Source: Raineya sp.
GTDB taxonomy: Bacteria; Bacteroidota; Bacteroidia; Cytophagales; Thermonemataceae
Assembly: GCA_025454915.1 (NCBI GenBank)
Contig: JALONN010000014.1
Span: 32,027 to 96,026, forward strand
Length of the DNA: 64,000 bases
Reading direction: 5' to 3'
A program made the position numbers and the translations under genes. Below the pieces are notes generated by a model. That model saw only the letters and a list, made by a program, of their open reading frames with translations, was not told the origin of the DNA and ran no database searches. Numbering within the stretch: the first letter of the stretch is position 1; each line of letters starts with the position of its first letter. Shown one piece after another: positions 34,533 through 41,969 of this stretch.

Positions 34533-35174
34533 TTATTCTCCCAACATATCTTCTATTAAAAATACATGCAATTCTTTGGGTCCGTGAGCCCCTAAAACCA
34601 GTGTTTTTTCAATATCGGCTGTACGGCTCGGACCATTGATAAAAGACATCATAGAAGGCATATTTTTATATTTTTGCCTCATTTTCCCTAGAGCTGTTTC
34701 TACATCATAAACCAACTGAGACGTAAAAGCCACCACAATATGAATATGTGGATATACAGTAAGTCTTCTGCCTGCTTTTTGGCGAGAACTCACTAGTACT
34801 CCTCCATCACGAGCAATCAGCATTTCACAAGTAGTAATACCTATTTCTGCTTTAAGAAAATCCTCATCATTTTTTTTGTAAATAATATCTGTTAAGTCCA
34901 AAATATTTTGCAATTCTTTCTCCCAAACATATACGTCTGTTGTTTTTTTGTGTTGAATGAGTGCTGAAAGATTCATCAGAAAATCTTTTTCATCTTCACA
35001 GAAACAGAAGTTTCCTTGTATATTTTTAAGATTTTCAGCAAACAGAATTGCCAAATCGTCGTGGGCTGGCTTTGTATAAATATTTGCTGTAAAATCAGGT
35101 TTATGCGATTTTTTAGAGCTTTCTTTTTTTAAAGCATTCTGAATATTTGCTATAATTTTACTTCTATCGTCCAT
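34533..35174 (-). CDS. LUD domain protein (LutC/YkgG-type, lactate utilisation)
   Basis: 213 aa from the ATG MDDRSKIIANIQNALKKES; an upstream in-frame TTG gives a less likely start. Core motifs: EIGITTCEMLIARDGGVLVS, AGRRLTVYPHIHIVVAF and SFINGPSRTADIEKTLVLGA, HGPKELHVFLIE, as in LutC, the accessory subunit of the LutABC L-lactate oxidation complex. lutA and lutB are not in the window, so its own role here is open. hemF lies 35 bp upstream on the same strand. Confidence 0.88.
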   Translation of the reverse strand: MDDRSKIIANIQNALKKESSKKSHKPDFTANIYTKPAHDDLAILFAENLKNIQGNFCFCEDEKDFLMNLSALIQHKKTTDVYVWEKELQNILDLTDIIYKKNDEDFLKAEIGITTCEMLIARDGGVLVSSRQKAGRRLTVYPHIHIVVAFTSQLVYDVETALGKMRQKYKNMPSMMSFINGPSRTADIEKTLVLGAHGPKELHVFLIEDMLGE

Positions 35175-35209
35175 TTTTATCCTCTTAAGTATTTTATCTT
35201 TTTTCAAAT

Positions 35210-36145
35210 TTATACCCAATCAATTCCTTTTTTGAGCATTTGTAGAGTTTTTTCTTCAGGGCTATTGGCTTCTGGTTTAAAATCGTATGTCCATTGGGCT
35301 TGTGGTGGCAAACTCATCAGTATGGATTCTATTCTTCCATTGGTTTCAAGACCAAATTTTGTACCAGCATCATAGACTAAGTTAAACTCCACATAACGTC
35401 CTCGCCTGAGGTATTGCCATTGTTTATGCTTGTCATTATAGGTTTTATCTTTATTTTTATGCATCAAATGGGTGTAGATTGGAGCAAAGCTTTCTCCCAA
35501 ATCCAATACAAAATCAAACAGATTCTCTTTTGAAAAGTTTTCGGATTCTTGTACTCTGTCAAAAAAAACACCTCCTATACCTCTGGTTTCGTTTCGATGT
35601 TTGATAAAAAAGTAATCATCTGCCCATTTCTTGTATTTGGGGTAAAAATTGGGATGATATAAATCACAGACTTTTCTGAGGCTATTATGAAAATACTGAG
35701 CATCTTCTTTATCTACATAATGAGGAGTTAAATCTATTCCTCCACCAAACCAATATGTAAAACTTCCATCATTTCCCTGAGACTCAAAGTATCTGATATT
35801 CATGTGAATAATTGGTACAAAAGGATTTTGAGGATGTAAAACTATTGAAACTCCTGTGGCAAGAAAGTTACCCTCTGTCATGTGGAGTTTTTCTGCCATC
35901 AGAGAAGTTACTTCTCCATACACTTTCGAAAAATTAACGCCTCCTTTTTCAATGACATCACCCTGAGAAAATACTCTTGTAAGTCCTCCTCCTCCTTCGG
36001 GGCGTTGCCACTCATCTTTTGAGAATTTTTGTCCGCTTCCATCAGCCAATTCCAAAGCACTACAAATACTGCTTTGAATGTTCTGAAACTTTTCTACAAC
36101 TATCTGATGAAAAGCTGTATCTCTATTTTTTTCTTGCATATTCAT
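35210..36145 (-). CDS. hemF: Oxygen-dependent coproporphyrinogen III oxidase HemF
   Basis: 311 aa from ATG MNMQEKNRDTAFHQIVVEKF (a TTG three codons upstream was rejected). Conserved blocks: EGGGGLTRVFSQGDVIEKGG, SIVLHPQNPFVPIIHMNIRY, WFGGGIDLTPHYV, ETRGIGGVFFDR, RRGRYVEFNLVYDAGTKFGL and SLPPQAQWTYDF. It converts coproporphyrinogen III to protoporphyrinogen IX in aerobic haem synthesis. Its first codons overlap the end of the KTSC gene by 23 bp, so translation is likely coupled. Family length about 300 aa. Confidence 0.96.
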   Translation of the reverse strand: MNMQEKNRDTAFHQIVVEKFQNIQSSICSALELADGSGQKFSKDEWQRPEGGGGLTRVFSQGDVIEKGGVNFSKVYGEVTSLMAEKLHMTEGNFLATGVSIVLHPQNPFVPIIHMNIRYFESQGNDGSFTYWFGGGIDLTPHYVDKEDAQYFHNSLRKVCDLYHPNFYPKYKKWADDYFFIKHRNETRGIGGVFFDRVQESENFSKENLFDFVLDLGESFAPIYTHLMHKNKDKTYNDKHKQWQYLRRGRYVEFNLVYDAGTKFGLETNGRIESILMSLPPQAQWTYDFKPEANSPEEKTLQMLKKGIDWV

Positions 36146-36335
36146 AAATTCCAATAATGTGTTGGTTCATAAATTGCCCTTTGGATGATGCCACTAAAAA
36201 CAGCTCATATACATCCTGAGGCACTTTATAATACTCATAAACAGTCTGGTTTTGGAAAGTAACTTCTAGTATTTGTTCATTTTTTTGATAACCTACTGAA
36301 GCTATCATAGATGATTCTATTTTTTCTTGTTCCAT
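36123..36335 (-). CDS. KTSC domain protein
   Basis: 70 aa. The sequence SSMIASVGYQKNEQILEVTF, QNQTVYEYYKVPQDVYELFL with SSKGQFMNQHI is the KTSC domain, a small module of unknown role often fused to or beside nucleic-acid enzymes in other genomes. Here it is a stand-alone protein whose stop lies inside the start of hemF (23-bp overlap). Confidence 0.85.
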   Translation of the reverse strand: MEQEKIESSMIASVGYQKNEQILEVTFQNQTVYEYYKVPQDVYELFLVASSKGQFMNQHIIGIYEYARKK

Positions 36336-36538
36336 GGTAAAATGCCTATTTATGTTGCAAAAATAGTATAAAAAATAATTTTATAGATTTCTTTAGCAAT
36401 ACTTTCTTGAAATAGAACATGATTTTTTTATTTTACAAATGATATATTTAAGTTTATTCAAAAAAAAATTTGTTTTTCAGAATATTTTTTTGAAAATTGT
36501 TTGCATAATTATTCACCTCAACAAGAAACTTATTCAAT

Positions 36539-36985
36539 ATGGTAAATTTCGATACTACTATCAAGGATGTAGCTGCTAAATTCAATGCACAGATTAAAGA
36601 ATTATCCCCAGGAGTTTACTCTTTAGATATACCTTTCAAACTAAAAGATGGTTCGAGTCGTTATCAGTATGTTTATGCTTGGGTAATTCCGGGCAGAGCA
36701 AAAGGTAAAGACTGTTTCTATTTCAATAGTCGTTGTGGTACATTTGATGCTAAAGCTACTGATACTTATAGTCTTTTGAAAGAAGCAGGTTTTGGATATT
36801 ATTCTATGATTACCATTACAAAAGACAAATTATCAGATGGTACACCTTGCGAAACAGTTATTGTACAGGCGAGCCCTATTGCAGAACACATCAATAGTGT
36901 AGATGAACTTGCTGATATTGTTTGGGAAGTTGCAGAAGTTGCAGATATTATCGAAGAAAAATACTTTGGTGGAGACAAAAACTAA
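36539..36985 (+). CDS. Unrecognised small protein, first gene of the SiaB/SiaC/VWA cluster
   Basis: 148 aa, no signal peptide or membrane helix. The start MVNFDTTIKDVAAKFNAQIK, a Tyr/Gly-rich middle (SRYQYVYAWVIPGRAKGKDC, FYFNSRCGTFDAKATD) and an acidic helical end (VDELADIVWEVAEVADIIEE) give an alpha/beta fold with a shape like that of small chaperone or adaptor proteins. I know no family for it. Its stop is 17 bp before the SiaB-like gene, so it is the probable first gene of an operon and a candidate new partner of that signalling pair. Confidence 0.7.
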   Translation: MVNFDTTIKDVAAKFNAQIKELSPGVYSLDIPFKLKDGSSRYQYVYAWVIPGRAKGKDCFYFNSRCGTFDAKATDTYSLLKEAGFGYYSMITITKDKLSDGTPCETVIVQASPIAEHINSVDELADIVWEVAEVADIIEEKYFGGDKN

Positions 36986-37002
36986 CAAAAATTTATTCAA
37001 CT

Positions 37003-37560
37003 ATGTCATCTAAAAAGTTTAGCTTTTTTCATCATTATTTAAGTCTTAGTGATGAAGATGTGATTATTTCGTACAAGGGTCCTATGTCTGACGTGATTAT
37101 TCACGAAATTAGTAAAGAAATACAGGCTAAATTTGCTCAAGATCCTAAATCAGGCAAAAAAATCTATTCCATTTTTATGGAATTAGCTCAGAATATATTT
37201 TTCTACTCTTCTGAATCAACAACATTGGGTGGCAATACTTACCGTATTGGCTCTATTGTTTTAAGTCAAGAAAGTGACAATTATGTACTCACAGCAGGTA
37301 ATATTGTCGATAAAAAATGGATACCCGTTCTTTGGGATAAATGTGAGATGATCAACTCCATGGATAGAGAAGCTCTCAGAAAATTAAAGTTTGAGCAAAA
37401 AGATACTGGTGAAATGAGTACAGAGAATAGTAAAGGTGCAGGCATAGGTTTAATTCAGATAGCATTAACTTCCGCACAACCTATATCTATTGAATTTAGA
37501 GATATTAATGACAATAAATCTTTCTTTGCATTATCTGTTAGCGTAAAGAAAAATCTATAA
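37003..37560 (+). CDS. SiaB-like protein kinase (DUF6272 family)
   Basis: 185 aa from ATG MSSKKFSFFHHYLSLSDEDV (upstream in-frame codons overlap the previous gene). GHKL-type ATPase features: N-box helix FMELAQNIFFYSSES (59-73), with the conserved Glu-Asn pair (E60, N64), and the Gly-rich lid KGAGIGLIQIA (144-154). In Pseudomonas aeruginosa SiaB phosphorylates SiaC and this controls the diguanylate cyclase SiaD. The SiaC-like gene follows 18 bp downstream. The protein lacks any sensor domain. Confidence 0.85.
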   Translation: MSSKKFSFFHHYLSLSDEDVIISYKGPMSDVIIHEISKEIQAKFAQDPKSGKKIYSIFMELAQNIFFYSSESTTLGGNTYRIGSIVLSQESDNYVLTAGNIVDKKWIPVLWDKCEMINSMDREALRKLKFEQKDTGEMSTENSKGAGIGLIQIALTSAQPISIEFRDINDNKSFFALSVSVKKNL

Positions 37561-37578
37561 CAAAAAAACACAACCATA

Positions 37579-37962
37579 ATGGAAAATCTGATTATAGAAG
37601 GTGTTAAAAGTACTTATTTTACACCTCAGGTTATTTTCAATGCTGAAACAGGCGAGTGCTCTATTACTGGCGAATCTTATTTAGAAGATACTTGGGATTT
37701 TTATCGCCCTATTTTGGGTTGGTTAAAACAATTTGCAGAAGAGGTAAAGACACCTGTCAATTTTACTTTCGACCTCACCTACTACAATACAAGTTCTTCT
37801 AAGTGCTTTTTGGATATTGTAAAACAACTCAAAGAATATCAAGATGCAGGTGGTTCTGTAGTCATCAACTGGAAACATCCCGAAGATGATGATGATATTA
37901 GAGAAGAAGCCGAAGATTACAAAAACTTTTTGAATATTGACATAAACATTATTCCATACTAA
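37579..37962 (+). CDS. SiaC family regulatory phosphoprotein (DUF1987)
   Basis: 127 aa. The DUF1987 signature is FDLTYYNTSSSKCFLDIVKQ, whose T71 in NTSS corresponds to the threonine phosphorylated by SiaB in Pseudomonas; YLEDTWDFYRPILGWLKQF and SVVINWKHPEDDDDIREEAE are further family blocks. STAS-like fold, comparable to anti-sigma antagonists. It sits directly after its presumed kinase. The SiaD-type cyclase partner is absent, so the output here is likely different. Confidence 0.88.
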   Translation: MENLIIEGVKSTYFTPQVIFNAETGECSITGESYLEDTWDFYRPILGWLKQFAEEVKTPVNFTFDLTYYNTSSSKCFLDIVKQLKEYQDAGGSVVINWKHPEDDDDIREEAEDYKNFLNIDINIIPY

Positions 37963-38007
37963 AAGAAATCTAATTCTGTGATTTTTAATTTTTAAAACTT
38001 TTAGATT

Positions 38008-39003
38008 GTGAATTTTTATATCAATCCCAGCTACCTTGAGTACATCTTGGTAGCTTTATTCTTTGCTATTTACTTACTTTATTTCATATTGGCTCGTTAT
38101 AAGGCAGACAGACTCAACTTGCCTTTGAGAGGATATTTTTGGGCTAAACTGGTTTTCAGAACTGTTTATGTTGGTTTTATATGTATTGCTTTACTAGGAC
38201 CTATTTTTGGTGAAGAAAAACAACAAATTAAGGTAAAAGGCAAAGATATTATTTTTGCCATTGATGTTTCCAGCTCTATGGATGCTCAGGATATATTGCC
38301 CAGCAGAATAGAAAAAATAAAGTATGAGCTTCAATTACTACTTTCTAATCCTTTACAAGCCAGAATGGGCTTGGTAACCTTTGCCTCAGAGGCTTTTAGT
38401 TCCTGTCCGCTCACAAAAGACTATACTCTTCTTCAAAATATATTTATTCCAGCTCTTTCTACCAAACAAACATACGGACAAAGTACACAACTCTATAATG
38501 CATTGGATATGAGTATAAAAAGTGTCATTAGAGAAAAAGAAGATAAAATCCATAAAAGAGCTAAAATTATTGTCTTATTCACTGATGGAGAAGACTTTGG
38601 TGATGATTATGGCGATTTGGCTACCCTGATTCAACGCAAGGGTATTCATCTCATTATTGTAGGAATTGGCTCCGAAGAAGGTAGCCCTATTCTTACCCCT
38701 TCTGGTTACAAAAAAAATGAGAAAGGAGAAAAAGTAATTTCCAAATTTAATAGAAAAGCTCTGATTCAGCTTGCCCAAATGAGTGGAGGCAAATATTTTG
38801 AAATCAGTAAACAAAAAAATATCAATAGAAACGATATGGAGAAAGTAAAAGCCAATCTTGAAGAAATACAGGGAACTCTTGAAGATAAAAGAGAAATTGG
38901 CTTAGATGCTAATAAATATTATTATTTTCTGATTATTGCTTTTGTCATGATTTGTATAGATATGATGATTACTACCCGAATTATAAAACTGAAATACAGG
39001 TAA
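38008..39003 (+). CDS. VWA domain membrane protein (BatA/BatB-like)
   Basis: 331 aa from a GTG start, 45 bp after the siaC-like gene. Two N-terminal membrane helices (about 10-28 and 48-68), a von Willebrand A domain (about 83-290) with a complete MIDAS: D-V-S-S-S (IFAIDVSSSMDAQDIL), a central Thr and TDGED (VLFTDGEDFGDDYGD), and one C-terminal helix (about 308-326). This is the BatA/BatB layout, where VWA proteins act in the periplasm with MoxR ATPases; no MoxR gene is near. Its place after SiaB/SiaC is the unusual point. Confidence 0.85.
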   Translation: MNFYINPSYLEYILVALFFAIYLLYFILARYKADRLNLPLRGYFWAKLVFRTVYVGFICIALLGPIFGEEKQQIKVKGKDIIFAIDVSSSMDAQDILPSRIEKIKYELQLLLSNPLQARMGLVTFASEAFSSCPLTKDYTLLQNIFIPALSTKQTYGQSTQLYNALDMSIKSVIREKEDKIHKRAKIIVLFTDGEDFGDDYGDLATLIQRKGIHLIIVGIGSEEGSPILTPSGYKKNEKGEKVISKFNRKALIQLAQMSGGKYFEISKQKNINRNDMEKVKANLEEIQGTLEDKREIGLDANKYYYFLIIAFVMICIDMMITTRIIKLKYR

Positions 39004-39022
39004 GAGTCTATCAAATAACAAA

Positions 39023-40129
39023 TTATATTCTATCAATATATGGTTCTTTCTCTCCCAAGAACCATATTACATAGACAAGCCACCAAAGGGAAGGAAAGCC
39101 TCCCACTCCCATCAGAACAAAAGTTCCTGTATGGAAAAGCACTCCCATTGGCAGAAAAATGTATTTACTTTTAGGAGATATCATTATTAATATAAAACCT
39201 AATTCAAATACAATGGTCATGATACTCAAAAAAACACATAATATGTCTGATTGAGCTACCCATAAGCCTATAGTAGTAGGATGCGATAATAAATGTGTTT
39301 GAAGTGTTTGTGGTTCAAGCCAAGTAAAGCCTGCTATCATGAGTTTTTCTAAACCTGTTTGCAGATATACACAAGCTACCACTAATTGCATCAGACGCAA
39401 TCCCCATGCAGGGAGTTGCTTTGTATCTTTTTGAGTTTCTATGAGCAAAAAAGGCATGAGCATACTCACATAGCCCCATGTGGCATAGGTATGGTCTATT
39501 TTTCCGAATCCATATAAAAAGCCTTGTAAAATTAAAATTATTGAAATAGCTAGTATCCAAAACTGTGTTGCCCATTTCTTCCAAAAACTGGTTAAAATAA
39601 CCAGATATAATCCTGTAAACCAATAAAATAGTTGTTCTTCGGATGGAAACGGTATCCATTGAAGCAAAACATGAGGTTCATAAAACTCTACTGCTCTGCT
39701 CAAAAGTTTAAGACTTTTATACCATGTAAAACTTTCATAAATCCATACAATAGCTAGAAAGGCTTGTAAAAAAATTACTTTATTTCGATGAATAGTAACA
39801 TTCCAAAAGTGATGAATAGCTGATTTATTGAGAATTACCAAGCGAAAAATAACCTCTCGATAATAAAAAACCAATGTTAAAATACTCAGAAAGGCAAAAC
39901 GAATGAGTATCTGTTCAGCTTTTCCCAGAAAGAATTCTATTGGAAAACGATGTTTTTCTGTAAAAAAACGAGGATAGAAAGTATCTATCATGTTTGCAAA
40001 CCAATTGGAAGCCAGTTGTGGATTTTTATAGACCAATAAGATTTCTTCTTTCAAAAAAAGCCAATAAACAGTCTGAATAAAGACATTGATAAATAAGATG
40101 ATATATAAAAAACGTTTACTTTTTTTCAT
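39023..40129 (-). CDS. HTTM-like polytopic membrane protein
   Basis: 368 aa with about ten hydrophobic segments, for example RFLYIILFINVFIQTVYWLF, FAFLSILTLVFYY, IILILQGFLYGFGKIDHTYA and LQLVVACVYLQTGLEKL-like helices, ending FLPMGVLFHTGTFVLMGVGG. The conserved TGLEKL and LFHTGT stretches match the HTTM membrane domain, related to vitamin-K-dependent carboxylases and DoxX. Its 5' end overlaps the gene at 40116 by 14 bp. Function unknown. Confidence 0.75.
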   Translation of the reverse strand: MKKSKRFLYIILFINVFIQTVYWLFLKEEILLVYKNPQLASNWFANMIDTFYPRFFTEKHRFPIEFFLGKAEQILIRFAFLSILTLVFYYREVIFRLVILNKSAIHHFWNVTIHRNKVIFLQAFLAIVWIYESFTWYKSLKLLSRAVEFYEPHVLLQWIPFPSEEQLFYWFTGLYLVILTSFWKKWATQFWILAISIILILQGFLYGFGKIDHTYATWGYVSMLMPFLLIETQKDTKQLPAWGLRLMQLVVACVYLQTGLEKLMIAGFTWLEPQTLQTHLLSHPTTIGLWVAQSDILCVFLSIMTIVFELGFILIMISPKSKYIFLPMGVLFHTGTFVLMGVGGFPSLWWLVYVIWFLGEKEPYIDRI

Positions 40130-40508
40130 AGGTTGCTATCAATAAAGAATCACGTTTTTTGTTAGAAATTTGTACTCGATACAAATGCCATGCTTTTATA
40201 TCCTGATGGGTAGAATACAAATTTTGAGTGCTTTTTCTAAACTTTCTCTCAAAATCATTCATCTTGTTTTGATAATAATACTTTCTTACAAGATAATTAA
40301 AAACTCCCTCATCTACACCTAGTTGATAAGTGTTAAACTTATAAACACTGTTTTGTTGATTGGTATAATACAAAATAAAGAGTTCTTCTGATTGGTTGGG
40401 TTTGATGGGTTCAGCAAACATTCCAAATCGGAAGAACGGATAAAAATCGTTGATGAGTAAAAAAGGAAGCCAAACTAATAGCAAGGCTATTGCTATCTTT
40501 TTGTACAT
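40116..40508 (-). CDS. Small membrane-anchored partner of the HTTM-like protein
   Basis: 130 aa. One N-terminal membrane helix (MYKKIAIALLLVWLPFLLIN) followed by a polar, aromatic-rich domain with a basic stretch. No family recognised. It overlaps the HTTM gene by 14 bp and is expected to be translated with it; such pairs in other Bacteroidota suggest a two-part membrane complex, which is inference. Confidence 0.65.
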   Translation of the reverse strand: MYKKIAIALLLVWLPFLLINDFYPFFRFGMFAEPIKPNQSEELFILYYTNQQNSVYKFNTYQLGVDEGVFNYLVRKYYYQNKMNDFERKFRKSTQNLYSTHQDIKAWHLYRVQISNKKRDSLLIATYEKK

Positions 40509-40517
40509 GTGAGTTTG

Positions 40518-41258
40518 TTATCTTTTTGAGAAAGACTTTGTTTCTACCATCACAAAACCCTTGGAAGTACGAGCATACATTTTTACAGGAAGTTGATCTG
40601 AGTCTGCTGTAACAGCTATACGAATAGAACTTGTTTCCACCTGTTCCACTGTAGGAGAAACTACTCCTAAAATATAACAATCTTTTGTTCCATTATAAAT
40701 ACTCATACTTTTTTTACCTAAGTATTTAAACTTAATAGTTTCAGTTTTTTCGGGTTCAGCAATAATCTGAATAGAAATAATATCATTGATTTTTAGATTT
40801 TTAAAATCCACTTGACGAAGTTTATAGAAAGCACTGAATCCATCTTCTGTTTCAGCAGAAAAATTGGTTGTTTTCTTTTCGTTGGGGCGTTCGAGGGTGT
40901 AGCTTACAGCTTTACCTAGTTTATGATTGTACTCTGTAATAAAGTTGGTTTTCTTTTTTCCATCATCTACAAAAGCATGTAGTTTTTGAGGGCGTAATTT
41001 CTTTGAATCTATCCAAGAAGTTACTTTGTTATCAAAATTAACTATTCCTAAAGCTGCTGTAATTTTACCAATAGCTGTAATTTTGTAACAAGTCTGGTTA
41101 TTGAGTGTTACAGTCTGATTATCTACTTGTAAAGTAAATTCTGCTATATCATTTCCATCTTTTAAAACTTTGTATGTAATTTTTTCTCCTGACAGATTGA
41201 TTTGAGCCTTCGAGAGAAATGGTAATATGATGAATAAAGAGAAGAATAATTTTTTCAT
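40518..41258 (-). CDS. Secreted DUF3108 domain protein
   Basis: 246 aa from ATG MKKLFFSLFIILPFLSKAQ (signal peptide; an upstream TTG start would lack it). Beta-rich: EKITYKVLKDGNDIAEFTLQ, KITAIGKITAALGIVNFDNK, FKYLGKKSMSIYNGTKDCYI and PVKMYARTSKGFVMVETKSF follow the DUF3108 pattern, a periplasmic/outer-membrane fold of unknown function in Bacteroidota and Proteobacteria. It lies upstream of the small membrane gene by 9 bp, so probably in one unit with the HTTM pair. Confidence 0.82.
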   Translation of the reverse strand: MKKLFFSLFIILPFLSKAQINLSGEKITYKVLKDGNDIAEFTLQVDNQTVTLNNQTCYKITAIGKITAALGIVNFDNKVTSWIDSKKLRPQKLHAFVDDGKKKTNFITEYNHKLGKAVSYTLERPNEKKTTNFSAETEDGFSAFYKLRQVDFKNLKINDIISIQIIAEPEKTETIKFKYLGKKSMSIYNGTKDCYILGVVSPTVEQVETSSIRIAVTADSDQLPVKMYARTSKGFVMVETKSFSKR

Positions 41259-41324
41259 TGTAATTTTGTATTTAGGCTGTAATTTACAAATTTCTGACAA
41301 AAATCAAGCCTGATTTTTTGACTT

Positions 41325-41912
41325 CTAATGATTCAAAAAAAAGAAAAGGTATAAAAGTAGCCACAAACCATCCAGAAAATGCCAAAACATAGACACCAGC
41401 TTCAATCGTTTTTGGTTAGGTGGATTCATAGAATACACAAAAGAATCGATGTATTTATGTTTTTTGAGAGCTTGAAATATCAATACCAAAAGAGCTATCA
41501 TTCCAGCCAAAAGGTGTAAAACATGCAAACCCGTAAGCACATATACGTAGGCAACAGAGGTCTTCCCTTTAATAAGTACAAGCCCTTTTTCCTGAAGATT
41601 TACCCAACCAATAATCTGGCAAACCATAAATGTAAGCCCTAAGAAAATTGTTGAACCCAAAAAGTAACGATAACCAATAAAATCATCATTTTTAAATGAA
41701 AGATTGGCTTGATGAAGTGTATAACTGCTAATCAGGATAATAAAAGTGCTAAAATTAAAAATTTTAGGCAACTGAAAATCCAACCAGCCTGTTGTTCCTT
41801 TGGCAAAACTATACCCTAATAAGAGTATCAAAAACAAAACACTCATACCTATCATGGCTATAATCAGCATGTTTTCTTGGTATGAGCGTTTTTGATTCAG
41901 CAATTTTAACAT
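41325..41912 (-). CDS. Haem-copper (cytochrome c) oxidase subunit III
   Basis: 195 aa, about five membrane helices. COX3 hallmarks: FNFSTFIILISSYTLHQANL, YVYVLTGLHVLHLLAGMIAL (conserved His in the CoxC fold) and KLVSMFWHFLDGLWLLLYLF (the terminal WHFxDxxW signature). It is a structural subunit of a terminal oxidase; subunits I and II are not near, so this copy is isolated. A hairpin ends one base before the start codon. Confidence 0.92.
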   Translation of the reverse strand: MLKLLNQKRSYQENMLIIAMIGMSVLFLILLLGYSFAKGTTGWLDFQLPKIFNFSTFIILISSYTLHQANLSFKNDDFIGYRYFLGSTIFLGLTFMVCQIIGWVNLQEKGLVLIKGKTSVAYVYVLTGLHVLHLLAGMIALLVLIFQALKKHKYIDSFVYSMNPPNQKRLKLVSMFWHFLDGLWLLLYLFFFLNH

Positions 41913-41913
41913 G

Positions 41914-41947
41914 AACTTTGGTGTTATTCATTGCTAACACCAAAGTT
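41914..41947 (-). promoter_or_regulatory. Stem-loop directly before the COX3 start codon
   Basis: Perfect 13-bp inverted repeat AACTTTGGTGTTA / TAACACCAAAGTT with an 8-nt loop, ending one base before the ATG at 41912. In the mRNA the 3' arm covers the place of the ribosome binding site. The only T-run is on the plus-strand side, so as a terminator it would face the other way. It could be the rtcB terminator with little U-tract or a translational control element; not decided. Confidence 0.45.
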
Positions 41948-41969
41948 TATTTTTTTGTTTCAGAGATTT

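Noticed and set aside
37003..37560. SiaB-like protein as an anti-sigma factor of the RsbW type
   Set aside because: Similar GHKL fold, but the DUF1987 partner directly downstream and the DUF6272-like sequence fit SiaB better.
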